A model generated the notes under the pieces. That model did no database searches and was not told where the DNA came from. It saw nothing but the letters and a program-made list of their open reading frames with translations. Below, piece after piece: positions 6,553 to 15,729 of a stretch of 64,000 nucleotides of DNA. The position numbers and the translations under genes are program-made. The number at the start of each line of letters is the position of its first letter. Positions within the stretch are counted from its first letter, which is position 1. This DNA is from [Leptolyngbya] sp. PCC 7376 (GTDB taxonomy: Bacteria; Cyanobacteriota; Cyanobacteriia; Cyanobacteriales; MRBY01): contig NC_019683.1 of assembly GCF_000316605.1 (NCBI RefSeq), positions 1,038,036 through 1,102,035 of the forward strand, in the 5' to 3' direction.

Positions 6553-9156
6553 ATGCGCGATCGCCTGTTACGAGTTTTTAGTCTCAGCCTCGGACTCATT
6601 ACATTTGGGGTTTATGGTTGGGCGGTACTAATGCCCGATAACCATAGTCTGATAGTTGGCTTCCCATGGTTTTATCTTGTGCAAGGAGGATTTCTCTGCG
6701 GCGGCATCTGGGCGATCGCCAATATTTGGGGCAAACAAGACGACGAATCAAAAGGTTTGGTGTGGTTAGGTGGTGGCTTAGACTGGATCATTTTTTGCCT
6801 CATTGCCACGCTGAGTTTGTCGCTGTTGACTGCCCAATTTACTGAAATAGCAGTGTTGTATAGCGCCGTAGATATTGCCTATGTCGGTATTTTGTATGGG
6901 CTACATCACTTTTGGTTGAGACAACCGAAGAATGACGAACCACAATCATTACTCACTCATCCACTGTTGTTGGCACAGGGATTACTATGCATTGGGTTTA
7001 GTGTCTGGAGCTTAACGCTGTGGCTCAAAGATACCGTCTCACCAGAGCTATCACGCCTTGCTGATTTAAGAGCGTTAGGTATTGAGGCAAGCTATCGATT
7101 TTCTAGTGTCACCTTACGAAATTGGGCAACTTTTGGACATCCGAATTACGTAGCAGGATTTTTATTACTTGCTCTACCGCTGTTAATCAGTTTGGCGATC
7201 GCCGCAAAATCTTGGCAACGATGGCTTTGGATCGTGGGCTGCGGTATGAGTGTAGTCGCGTTTTATTCCACCAATTCGCGGGGAGGTTGGCTCGGATTAT
7301 TCGTTGCTTTTGGCGTGATCGTCATTTTACTCCTCCGAAAAAGCTCATTACCACGTCGCTGGTTAAGTTTCAGCAGTGTAGCAGGATTTACTCTGCTGGT
7401 CATATGGGCAACCCAAAACGATCGACTACGGGGCACTTTCACAGGACTTTTCACCCTCGGACAACAGGGTGGTGAATTTGCATACCGTTGGATTACGGCC
7501 TATACAGGCTGGCAAATGGGTTGGGATCAACCGCTCGCAGGACAAGGTTTAGGTTCCACAGCTTTGCTATACCAAGAATTTCGTCCAGTTTGGGCTGGGC
7601 TAGAAGCAGAGATCTTATTTCAACTCCACAGTACTCCCGTACAAATTTGGGCAGAGCTGGGATTCACCGGCATTTTGACAATAGTTCTCGGTTTGTTTTT
7701 ACTCACCAAAATGTGGTGGAAATTATTGCAACCTAACATTTGGGAGGCGATCGCCTCGGAAGACAAACTCTTGCTCTACGCCATCGGAGCAGCGGGAGCA
7801 GGCTATAGCGTAATGGCTCTGACAGATTATCAATTGGATGTCATTGCAATTACCGGATTTTTGTTGCTCTATATCTCTCTACTGACCAATCTGTACCATC
7901 GCTATGTCACGCCAGTACTATCGCTGAAACCCATTTTCCAACCGCTAGCCCTCAGCCTAATTGGTCTCACACTCGTAGGAATCCTGAGTTGGTCAATTCC
8001 GATGAATACAGCCTTTGCCTATTCCCATCAGGCCTTTCAATCGTTGCGACAGGAAAAGCTAGAAAATTTTGTCGATCAATTAACCACAGCTTATTCACTC
8101 GCACCTTGGCAACCATACTATGCCTATCAATTGGGGTGGTCACTGGGGGAAGTTGCACTCTGGGGTAATAATCCATCGGACATTAGTCAAACTCTCCGCG
8201 AAGAAGCCATTCTCTGGTTCCAACGGGCGATCGCCACATCACCAAACTACGAATTTGGGCAAAGCAGTTTAGGCTGGCTCACTCTAGTCGATACACCCAC
8301 TGTGGCGACGGGTTATTTTAGTCGAGCGCTGGAGCTAATGCCCTACCACCGCTTAACGCTTGTCGGTCTGGGAGAGAGCTGGCTAAAACGCGGTGAACCA
8401 GAAAAAGCAATTGAGGCGATCGCTATTGAGTTTGTTCGTTTCCCAGCATTTGCAACTAGTCCACTATGGCTCGATCCCAAGTGGCAAGAATACTATCCAG
8501 CAATGTTGCGACGCACTGATGAAATTTTCACCGCATTACTCGACCAGACAGATAACAAAAATCAAGCCTTACAAACTTGGCTCCACCAAAATCGAGGTGC
8601 AATACGCTGGTATTACGGCAATGACTTAGGAGCAGCAGAGGATTTTCAGGCTAGTAACTTTTCCCTCGGCCAACTGTTGCTCGATCTCGATAATATCGAC
8701 CCTGAAACTTGGCAGCAGGATTTAACTTCTGCACAGATTCAAGCCTTCGAATCGGCCATTAATAATAACGAAAAATGGGCCTTGGCGATCGCCGCGTGGT
8801 TATCTCCAGACGAAGCCGAATTTTATCTCAAAAAAGCTTTGCATTCTAACAATCAAACAGAAATATTGAATTATCTCCAAAGCAGCCTCAAGGACAAAAA
8901 CACCCTGCGGGATTGGGTCAGAAACAAAGAGCCCCTCCGACCAAACCGTATTCGACGATTAGGATTCAACGTGATTTCTCGACATCTTGGCGGCAACCAA
9001 CCCAGTGATTTTGGGGCATTTTATGACAATATTCCCGTCACCAACTTTTTTGGCAATCTGTTTACAAGCCTTCGTTATGCTCCCGAATTAGACCTTGCCT
9101 TATCCGAATATTGGCAACCTCTACTCGAATCATCTCCCGCACCAGAACTTGACTAA
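6553..9156 (+). CDS. O-antigen ligase (Wzy_C) family membrane protein with C-terminal TPR-like region
   Basis: The product is 867 residues. The first 470 residues contain about a dozen transmembrane helices with the Wzy_C/O-antigen-ligase signature TFGHPNYVAGFLLLALPL and, after it, STNSRGGWLGLFVA; a periplasmic loop follows. Residues from about 480 to the end are soluble and helical with TPR-like pairs (ILWFQRAIATSPNYEFGQSSLGWL, ALELMPYHRLTLVGLGESWLKRGEPEKAIEAI). Such proteins join or polymerise lipid-linked glycans at the outer face of the plasma membrane; here the product could be an exopolysaccharide, O-antigen or glycan on protein. An IS982 inserted exactly at the stop codon: the TAA lies inside its target duplication, so the protein is intact but its downstream region was displaced. 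Confidence 0.85.
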   Translation: MRDRLLRVFSLSLGLITFGVYGWAVLMPDNHSLIVGFPWFYLVQGGFLCGGIWAIANIWGKQDDESKGLVWLGGGLDWIIFCLIATLSLSLLTAQFTEIAVLYSAVDIAYVGILYGLHHFWLRQPKNDEPQSLLTHPLLLAQGLLCIGFSVWSLTLWLKDTVSPELSRLADLRALGIEASYRFSSVTLRNWATFGHPNYVAGFLLLALPLLISLAIAAKSWQRWLWIVGCGMSVVAFYSTNSRGGWLGLFVAFGVIVILLLRKSSLPRRWLSFSSVAGFTLLVIWATQNDRLRGTFTGLFTLGQQGGEFAYRWITAYTGWQMGWDQPLAGQGLGSTALLYQEFRPVWAGLEAEILFQLHSTPVQIWAELGFTGILTIVLGLFLLTKMWWKLLQPNIWEAIASEDKLLLYAIGAAGAGYSVMALTDYQLDVIAITGFLLLYISLLTNLYHRYVTPVLSLKPIFQPLALSLIGLTLVGILSWSIPMNTAFAYSHQAFQSLRQEKLENFVDQLTTAYSLAPWQPYYAYQLGWSLGEVALWGNNPSDISQTLREEAILWFQRAIATSPNYEFGQSSLGWLTLVDTPTVATGYFSRALELMPYHRLTLVGLGESWLKRGEPEKAIEAIAIEFVRFPAFATSPLWLDPKWQEYYPAMLRRTDEIFTALLDQTDNKNQALQTWLHQNRGAIRWYYGNDLGAAEDFQASNFSLGQLLLDLDNIDPETWQQDLTSAQIQAFESAINNNEKWALAIAAWLSPDEAEFYLKKALHSNNQTEILNYLQSSLKDKNTLRDWVRNKEPLRPNRIRRLGFNVISRHLGGNQPSDFGAFYDNIPVTNFFGNLFTSLRYAPELDLALSEYWQPLLESSPAPELD

Positions 9157-9159
9157 AAA

Positions 9160-10122
9160 ACGTGAGTTCTGGATAAGGAAAGAAAAGGAGAAAGCCCATA
9201 TCGTGGAAGTTGTAACGAATCCACGGCTTTCTCCCATGTCCAGTCTAGAGGCTCTGTTTTGCCATGTTGATGATTTCTGCCAAGTCTTTGAACCCTTATG
9301 GCATCAAGCGTTACTCGGCTCTGGCAAAAAATACCGTCGCCGTCAGAGAAGCCTCAGTCTGAGTGAGGTGATGACTATTCTCATTGCTTTCCATCAATCT
9401 CACTATCGAAATTTCAAGCATTTCTATCTCATCAAGGTGAAATGCGATTGGCAACAAGAGTTTCCTCTAGCTGTGAGCTATCAACGCTTTGTGACATGGA
9501 TACCTTCGAGCTTGATTCCTCTCTGTACATATCTGCGACGATGCTTCGGACAATGCACTGGTATTAGCTTCATTGATGCCACCAGCATCAAGGTTTGCCA
9601 TAATCGCCGTATCTCTCAACACCGTGTTTTTGAAGGTTGCGCGGCAAGGGGCAAGACTTCGGTGGGATGGTTCTTCGGCTTCAAACTACACCTGGTCATC
9701 AATGAGCGAGGAGAATTACTCAACGTCCAAGTGACGCCCGGAAATACCGATGACCGCCAACCTGTAGTGGAGTTATTGCAAGACTTATGGGGTAAAGTCT
9801 TTGCCGATAAAGGCTATGTCTCACAATCTTTAGCCCAGCATCTTCAAGAGGAACATGAGGTGACCCTAATGGCTAAACCTCGTCGAAATATGAAGCATCA
9901 TTTGATGGTTTATCAAGATAAACTTTTTGCTCGTAAGCGGGCTTTGATTGAGACAGTTATTGACCAACTGAAGAACATCTCACAGATTGAACATTCCCGA
10001 CATCGCAGTCCCACAAACTTTTGTGTGAACTTGCTGTGTGGGCTGATTGCTTACTGCCATCAACCCAAAAAACCTTCTTTACAGCTTGATTAGAGCTATC
10101 ATTCCTTATCCAGAACTCACGT
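9160..10122 (+). mobile_element. IS982-family insertion sequence, copy 1 (963 bp)
   Basis: The ends are 21-bp perfect inverted repeats beginning ACGTGAGTTCTGG (9160-9180 and 10102-10122). A 6-bp direct repeat TAAAAA flanks it (9154-9159 and 10123-10128). The single gene encodes an IS982 transposase. It is the same length and orientation as the copy at 41299-42261, and reading the two side by side I find about seven base differences. It landed on the stop codon of the upstream glycan ligase gene without changing the protein. Confidence 0.93.
9203..10093 (+). CDS. IS982 family transposase (copy 1)
   Basis: The product is 296 residues starting at a GTG inside the element; the in-frame extension further upstream reads through the terminal repeat and the end of the previous gene. 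Family features: SEVMTILIAFHQSHYRNFKHFYL, then the DDE residues in FIDATSIKVCHNRR, TPGNTDDRQP and ETVIDQLKNI, and IEHSRHRSPTNF near the end. All three acidic residues are present, so the enzyme looks functional. It differs from the second copy at six residues that I can see. Confidence 0.92.
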   Translation: MEVVTNPRLSPMSSLEALFCHVDDFCQVFEPLWHQALLGSGKKYRRRQRSLSLSEVMTILIAFHQSHYRNFKHFYLIKVKCDWQQEFPLAVSYQRFVTWIPSSLIPLCTYLRRCFGQCTGISFIDATSIKVCHNRRISQHRVFEGCAARGKTSVGWFFGFKLHLVINERGELLNVQVTPGNTDDRQPVVELLQDLWGKVFADKGYVSQSLAQHLQEEHEVTLMAKPRRNMKHHLMVYQDKLFARKRALIETVIDQLKNISQIEHSRHRSPTNFCVNLLCGLIAYCHQPKKPSLQLD

Positions 10123-10170
10123 TAAAAACAAAAATTCCCCCTTGCGAACAAGAAGGAAATATACAGATAG

Positions 10171-10189
10171 AAAAGGGCTAAATTGCCCT
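10171..10189 (-). terminator. Probable terminator of sqdB
   Basis: On the minus strand a 5-bp stem AGGGC/GCCCT with a 6-nt loop is followed by TTTTCT, 24 bases beyond the sqdB stop. Confidence 0.5.
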
Positions 10190-10212
10190 ATCGAAACTTT
10201 TGATTTTTTTAT

Positions 10213-11412
10213 TTAAGACTTTGCGGCATGGGCAGCAGCACGCTCGGAAGTTTGTGTCCACTTAGACGTACAGAGAATACGACCACGATCACAACGATCT
10301 ACATACTTACTCGCAATATCAGTCACTTCGAGCATCAAACCTTTATCAAGTTTAGTTGGTTCTAGACCCATATCGAGAAAACATTGGTTTTCAACGTAGA
10401 GATCATTTTCTGCATCTTCATTACGAGGGTTCTCTAGATACTGAATTTCTGCACCAGTGATCCCGTTAATAATTTCCGCCAATTCTTTAACGCGGTGGGT
10501 TTCCGTCATTTGGTTGAGGATTTTTACGCGCTCGCCCTTCGCTGGGGGATTTGTAATGGCAAGTTCCACACACTTAACCGTATCCTTGATGTGAATAAAG
10601 GCACGAGTTTGACCACCAGTACCATGCACTGTTAGGGGATAGCCCACCGCAGCTTGCATTAAGAAACGATTGAGCACGGTACCGTAGTCACCGTCATAAT
10701 CAAAACGATTAGTTAAACGTTCATCCATACCGGTCTCAGGAGTGTTCGTTCCCCAAACAATTCCTTGGTGAAGATCAGTCACGCGGACCTTATCATTTTT
10801 GTTGTAATACGCGAAGAATAATTGATCCTGCGTTTTGGTCATGTGATAAATGCTACCGGGGTTTGCAGGGTGAAGAATCTGCTTTTCGATCACCTTACCT
10901 TCCTCTGTGACCACCTGAATATCGAGGTAGCCTTCAGGAATCTTCATGCCAGCAGTACCGTAACCATAAACACCCATAGTACCGAGGTGAACAATATGGA
11001 TATCGAGGCCAGATTCAACGACAGCACAGAGAACATTATTTGTACCGTTGAGATTATTGTCGACGGTATAACGTTTATGTTTAGCGGATTTCATCGAATA
11101 GGGCGCAGCTCGTTGCTCTGCGAAATGCACAATTGCATCGGGTTCATATTCGAGGAGCAAATTCAGCAAGCGATCGTATTCTTTAGCTATGTCAAAGTTT
11201 AAAAACTTGATGGTTTTGCCGGTTAATTCCTTCCATGCATCAAGGCGCACAGACATTGGACGGATAGGAGTTAGGGAATCAACTTCTAGCTCGTTGTCAA
11301 TATTTCTTCTGGAAAGGTTATCGACAATAACAACATCGTGACCTGCTTGGGATAAATGTAGCGATGTGGGCCAGCCGCAAAACCCGTCTCCACCCAGAAC
11401 AATGATTTTCAT
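10213..11412 (-). CDS. sqdB: UDP-sulfoquinovose synthase SqdB
   Basis: The product is 399 residues. SqdB is a short-chain dehydrogenase/epimerase-type enzyme that makes UDP-sulfoquinovose from UDP-glucose and sulfite, the head-group donor for the thylakoid sulfolipid SQDG. Features include the Rossmann motif LGGDGFCGWPTSLHL at the N-terminus, HFAEQRAAPYSM, LGTMGVYGYG, the YxxxK catalytic pair in SIYHMTKTQDQL, and HGTGGQTRAFIHI. The ATG at 11412 is chosen because AAGGAG lies 8 bases upstream; a GTG at 11421 overlaps that ribosome site. The partner glycosyltransferase gene sqdX is not adjacent. Secure. Confidence 0.96.
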   Translation of the reverse strand: MKIIVLGGDGFCGWPTSLHLSQAGHDVVIVDNLSRRNIDNELEVDSLTPIRPMSVRLDAWKELTGKTIKFLNFDIAKEYDRLLNLLLEYEPDAIVHFAEQRAAPYSMKSAKHKRYTVDNNLNGTNNVLCAVVESGLDIHIVHLGTMGVYGYGTAGMKIPEGYLDIQVVTEEGKVIEKQILHPANPGSIYHMTKTQDQLFFAYYNKNDKVRVTDLHQGIVWGTNTPETGMDERLTNRFDYDGDYGTVLNRFLMQAAVGYPLTVHGTGGQTRAFIHIKDTVKCVELAITNPPAKGERVKILNQMTETHRVKELAEIINGITGAEIQYLENPRNEDAENDLYVENQCFLDMGLEPTKLDKGLMLEVTDIASKYVDRCDRGRILCTSKWTQTSERAAAHAAKS

Positions 11413-11775
11413 TGATTTCACTCCTTCGGTTTCTTGTGAATACTTTCAAAATCGCGTGCATGGCATATGCGCTTTGATGAAATACACCGTTGTGATCATT
11501 ATGCAGGCAATAGACTCTTTGGTGAGTACGCCGAAAGCTTTATGTCACAAGGGATTTCCGCGATTTAATGGTGTTCAAATAATATGTCACACCCATTAAA
11601 CTGCTGAGATTATCCCACATTATGAACGGTAGAGATCGTCTCAGTTGTTTCTCTCCCGAGTTTGCCATAAAGCTCGGTATATCTGGGTTTGAGAAATTTT
11701 TCAGCACAAGCTCACTACAGAATAAGGCAAGATAGCTCACAAAAATGAGACAGGATATTTGCTCATAATTTTTTG
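11413..11775. other. Intergenic region upstream of sqdB
   Basis: This 363-bp stretch should hold the sqdB promoter. Open frames here have no recognisable homology. I see no repeat or RNA gene; a T-rich segment follows the methyltransferase stop on the minus strand. Confidence 0.5.
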
Positions 11776-13050
11776 TTAATGGGGTGTTAATGTCTTTGGT
11801 TTGATGCGCCGTCGTTTGGCGATCGCCTCGGGTGGCAGTCCCCAATAATCTGCTGCTTGAGTCACAGTTAATTTCAAAAAGGCTTCGTTTTGGGGAGTAA
11901 GATATTTGGTTTCAAGGATACTTGAGTCAATATCGAGAGCGGAGATGAGGCGATCGCCAATTGCTTTTGCGAGAAGAGGGACGACGGCATTGCCAATTTC
12001 GCGGAACCCATGCCAAACTTTGCGATGCAACTGAAACCAATCGGGAAAGGTATGCAAGCGGGCAGCTTCACGGATTGAAATACATCGAGGCTGACTGTAA
12101 TGAATCGGGCGCGGCGCAGTAAAAGAGCCTTTATCGCTGGGCGTTCCGGCACGGAGGGTATTGGCTAAGCCTTGGGCTTCGAGCTTAAATAGACGACTAA
12201 TTTTTTCCTTTTGTCCCGCTGATGCATCCCTAAAACGTTGTTTAATATCTTCGCGATGGTTCGAGCCTAGATGTCCCCAAAGTTGAAGCGTTTGGGATTG
12301 GCGATGGTGGCAAAGCTGAAACTGATCTCGCAAGGTTGCACTATAGGGAGAAATATTAGATGTGGGGGGAAGACCATAATCAATCTCGGTAAATACAGGA
12401 ATGTCTTCTAGATCGGCGATCGCCTGTTGCACGTTCACAAAATTTTTTAGGTCAGTTAGAAATTCACCATGGGTTGGTTCTGGGTACTCAAGAGGCTTAA
12501 CATTCTGCCGATAACCCAACAGAATTAACCGATTACGATTTTGGGGCGCACCATAATCCGCCGAATTTATCACTCTGGGTTCAAGAACCTGATAGCCTAC
12601 TGCCGCTAACTTAGAGAGCAATCGCTGCAAAAAATCACGATGTTTACCTGAAGCCATCCCTTGCACATTTTCAAAGACAAAATATTTTGGCTGTAGCTCA
12701 TCCAGTAGCCGGACATATTCAAAAATCAGGCGATTTCGGGGATCATTGAGGTTTCGTTTCCCCATCATGGAGAAACCCTGACAGGGTGGCCCGCCCACCA
12801 TCACATCAATTTCTTTTTGCGGATAACCCTGGGCGGCGATCGCCTCAAAAATATCGTTTTTATGGATCGTCGATACATCCCGGCAAAATGTTTTGCCATA
12901 GGGAAAATTAAACTCATGAACCAGCGCGTGAACCGGATCAATTTCCACTGCGGCAGCAATATCAAATCCTGCGGCTTCCAATCCCAAGGACATTCCGCCA
13001 CAGCCCGCAAACAAATCCACCACCAAAGGTCGTTGTCCCAACACCCACAC
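11776..13050 (-). CDS. Orphan DNA (cytosine-5) methyltransferase
   Basis: The product is about 424 residues. C5-methyltransferase motifs appear in order: I (VDLFAGCGGMSLGLEAAGF), IV with the catalytic Cys (GGPPCQGFS), VI (FVFENV), VIII (PQNRNRLILLGY) and X (EIGNAVVP). The variable target-recognition region lies between VIII and X. A C-terminal tail of about 45 residues (TQAADYWGLPPEAIAKRRRIK) is extra. No restriction endonuclease gene is adjacent, so it looks solitary. Cyanobacteria with many HIP1 sites commonly carry a solitary enzyme methylating the CGATCG core, such as the Synechocystis enzyme M.Ssp6803I; this may be its counterpart, but the target cannot be read from sequence. TTG 13053, GTG 13050 and GTG 13044 are all possible starts, with no clear ribosome site. 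Confidence 0.9.
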   Translation of the reverse strand: MWVLGQRPLVVDLFAGCGGMSLGLEAAGFDIAAAVEIDPVHALVHEFNFPYGKTFCRDVSTIHKNDIFEAIAAQGYPQKEIDVMVGGPPCQGFSMMGKRNLNDPRNRLIFEYVRLLDELQPKYFVFENVQGMASGKHRDFLQRLLSKLAAVGYQVLEPRVINSADYGAPQNRNRLILLGYRQNVKPLEYPEPTHGEFLTDLKNFVNVQQAIADLEDIPVFTEIDYGLPPTSNISPYSATLRDQFQLCHHRQSQTLQLWGHLGSNHREDIKQRFRDASAGQKEKISRLFKLEAQGLANTLRAGTPSDKGSFTAPRPIHYSQPRCISIREAARLHTFPDWFQLHRKVWHGFREIGNAVVPLLAKAIGDRLISALDIDSSILETKYLTPQNEAFLKLTVTQAADYWGLPPEAIAKRRRIKPKTLTPH

Positions 13051-13148
13051 CAACTAGTTCTTTTGTATTATATATCCCAAGAGAAAAAGAGGCAGCGCGA
13101 TCGCCACCCCTTTCTGAAAATGTATTAATGCTTCAGAAATTGATGAGC

Positions 13149-15260
13149 CTAGACAGTCACACCTACTTCATCATTTAAACGATCAAGCTGACGGGTGAGC
13201 AAACTAAGGAACAAACCAACATCAGTCACAACGCCCACAGACTCCACAGAACCACGATCACTCAATTTTGTAACCACAGCAGGATTAATATCCACACAAA
13301 CCATCTTCACGCCAGCAGGGGTCATATTCCCCACACCGATGGAATGGAGCATCGTAGAAAGCATCAAGACCATATTTGTGCCTTCGAGGAGACGCGAATA
13401 CTCAGTCTGCGCACGAATTAAATCCATTTCGGTATCAGGTAAAGGCCCGTCATCACGGATAGAACCCGCCAAACAGAAGGGCACATTTTTCTTGACGCAT
13501 TCATACATGACACCCTTCGTGATCAAACCCTTCTCGACCGCATTGGCGATACTGCCGCAGCGACGCACGGTATTAATCACTTTGAGGTGATGGCGATGGC
13601 CGCCCCGCACTGGCACACCTTTATTCATATCGACGCCGAGGGATGTGCCCATCATCGACTGCTCAATATCATGGACGGCGATCGCATTACCACCGAGCAG
13701 CGTTTGGACATAACCCTGACGAATCAGACTAGAGAGATGCTGAGCACCACCAGTATGAATAACAACCGGGCCAGCAGTCACCGCAACTTTGCCGCCTTGC
13801 GAGCGGATTTTTTGGAGTTCCCAAGCAATATTTTCAACGACAAGTTCAACGCGCCGCTCACTGGACACCCCAGCGCCCATAAAGCTAAATTCTTGCTTAT
13901 CTTGAGAGGCATGTTTCGTTGTTTTGTGATTTGTGCGAATCCCATCGACACCTACCACAACTTTTTCACCCACCTGTAAATCTCGCAGCAATCGACAACG
14001 TGCTTGAATTTGACCGTTATTTTCAGTGATGGCGATCGCCCCATCCATGCGTTGATGAGAAACAGAAATCCATTGACCTCGTACCCGCACTTCTGTCGGA
14101 TAAATATTTGTCACGTAGAAATCATCTGGCGCAACCCCCATCTGACTGATGGTTTCCAGATCTGCATCTTTCACATCCTCATCAGATGCATTAATCGCCC
14201 CCATTTCAATGAGTGCCAACATCATGTCTTCCATCACTGTCGAAGAAGGCGCAGATACTCGAACATTCGCAGAAGAGGTATTTTTACGCTCGAGCCCAAG
14301 ATTAAAATTCAAAACCTTGGCACTACCACCCTGCTCATTAATTAAATCCAGAGCAGTATTCAGAATGCCAGCATCCAACAAATGACCTTCTAAATGGATA
14401 ATGCGGCTATCCACAGGATGATTAGCCTGAGGTTCACCTTGCACAGGCTCAGTGGTTTTGAGCGTTAAACATTTTGCTGCACCACCTGCTTTCAAAAACT
14501 CAGTGAGGGAGGTTTGGCGAGTCTTAAAGCCTTTGGCATGAATTGCGTTTTCTAGCTCGGTACTGATCTTATTCATAATGATCACGTCGCCGACATTAAC
14601 CGCGTTACAGGCAAAGTTCACCGCATCTGGCTCCGGTACAACGATACGTTTTTCTTCAGGAATCCGCTTTTCGATCAGAGCATTGGAATAGGTATCAAAT
14701 GCAGGTGGATAGTAGAGAACATAGCCATCATCGAGAGGGCAGAAACAAGTATCGAGATGATAGAAGCGGGGATCAATGAGGCGCAACGACAAAACTTCCA
14801 CATCGAGCCATTGAGCAATATAAGCATGGGAATCCAACTCAGAACGGAACCCATAGCCAGCCCACAAGGCACCAGTGCCACGATCAAACAACGCATCACC
14901 CGCACCTTCGAAAGGCAAATCCTGAGGGAGCTCATAAACTTGAAAACCATTCTCAGCAAACCATGCTTTGAAATAAGGTTCTTCACCTTGACGTTCGGGA
15001 TGATAGAAACGGCTGAGGATTGCTTTTTTGCCTAAAACCAAGCCAGCATTTGCAGTAAATACCATATCTGGCCAGCCTTTTGCCGGGGGCACCGACTCAA
15101 CAATGGCGTGTTCTTTGATAATGGCGTGTAGTGCTTGCCACTGCTCAACAGCTTTTGCCTGGGAAGACTTATGTACATTGCCTTCCATCCATGGATTAAT
15201 CACATAATCCACATCATAGTGATCCGGAGAACACATCAAAATACGAGTCTGGTCGGTCAT
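13149..15260 (-). CDS. argZ: Bifunctional arginine dihydrolase / ornithine cyclodeaminase-like protein (ArgZ/AgrE)
   Basis: The product is 703 residues. The N-terminal 280 residues form a guanidine-modifying (arginine deiminase-like) domain and the C-terminal part is the LOR/SDH-type (TIGR00300) domain. Cyanobacterial ArgZ/AgrE converts arginine to ornithine, ammonium and CO2, and in AgrE the C-terminal domain turns ornithine into proline. It drives the ornithine-ammonia cycle and cyanophycin turnover. Residues described as critical in ArgZ are at the same positions here: Asn71 in FTANAGLV and Cys264 in GGAAKCLTL. His168 in RFYHLDTCF is also present. The ATG at 15260 is the only convincing start. 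The gene stands alone. Confidence 0.94.
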   Translation of the reverse strand: MTDQTRILMCSPDHYDVDYVINPWMEGNVHKSSQAKAVEQWQALHAIIKEHAIVESVPPAKGWPDMVFTANAGLVLGKKAILSRFYHPERQGEEPYFKAWFAENGFQVYELPQDLPFEGAGDALFDRGTGALWAGYGFRSELDSHAYIAQWLDVEVLSLRLIDPRFYHLDTCFCPLDDGYVLYYPPAFDTYSNALIEKRIPEEKRIVVPEPDAVNFACNAVNVGDVIIMNKISTELENAIHAKGFKTRQTSLTEFLKAGGAAKCLTLKTTEPVQGEPQANHPVDSRIIHLEGHLLDAGILNTALDLINEQGGSAKVLNFNLGLERKNTSSANVRVSAPSSTVMEDMMLALIEMGAINASDEDVKDADLETISQMGVAPDDFYVTNIYPTEVRVRGQWISVSHQRMDGAIAITENNGQIQARCRLLRDLQVGEKVVVGVDGIRTNHKTTKHASQDKQEFSFMGAGVSSERRVELVVENIAWELQKIRSQGGKVAVTAGPVVIHTGGAQHLSSLIRQGYVQTLLGGNAIAVHDIEQSMMGTSLGVDMNKGVPVRGGHRHHLKVINTVRRCGSIANAVEKGLITKGVMYECVKKNVPFCLAGSIRDDGPLPDTEMDLIRAQTEYSRLLEGTNMVLMLSTMLHSIGVGNMTPAGVKMVCVDINPAVVTKLSDRGSVESVGVVTDVGLFLSLLTRQLDRLNDEVGVTV

Positions 15261-15729
15261 GATAAATAATTGTGACGCAATAATATTGGTCGTTTTCTAT
15301 AAAAGTTGAACTAGCTTCTTTGCGGCGATCGCCCCTCCGTGAATCCGAGTGCGACAGTTCAGTTACCGAACAAGCCAATTGAACATTCTAACGGGATGTC
15401 CCTTTGAGTAAAATCTTTTTCGTTATTATTTTCGCGTATTCCCAGCGATATAGGCGTTTTCCGTTGCCAAACCCTAACAATATTGCAGAACAAAAATAAC
15501 CTTGCAACGTCTAAGTAAAGACATCACTCCATAATAATTTTGCGCAATAATGTGATCCCCTGAACAAAATATAGGGATCGCAAGCGCTATTCTAGTAGTA
15601 ATACGTATATATCCCAGCTCCAACTGCCCCTAAATACGCAACGTTTTGTAACGAAATATTGTCAAGGGGTTCCGAACAGGGAATTTTAAGGTTAACGGAT
15701 TCCAAGTAACTCTAAGGAGAATCAGTGCA
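15261..15729. other. Divergent intergenic region between argZ and the sigma factor gene
   Basis: This 469-bp stretch separates two genes reading outwards and should contain promoters for both. It includes one HIP1 site near 15325. I found no open frame, RNA gene or repeat that I can support. Confidence 0.5.

Noticed and set aside
9095-9202. N-terminal extension of the first IS982 transposase
   Set aside because: It reads across the terminal inverted repeat and the end of the glycan-ligase gene and is absent from the second copy.
11540-11845. Minus-strand 101-codon frame overlapping the methyltransferase end
   Set aside because: It shares the strand with the methyltransferase in another frame, has no recognisable motif, and lacks a ribosome site.
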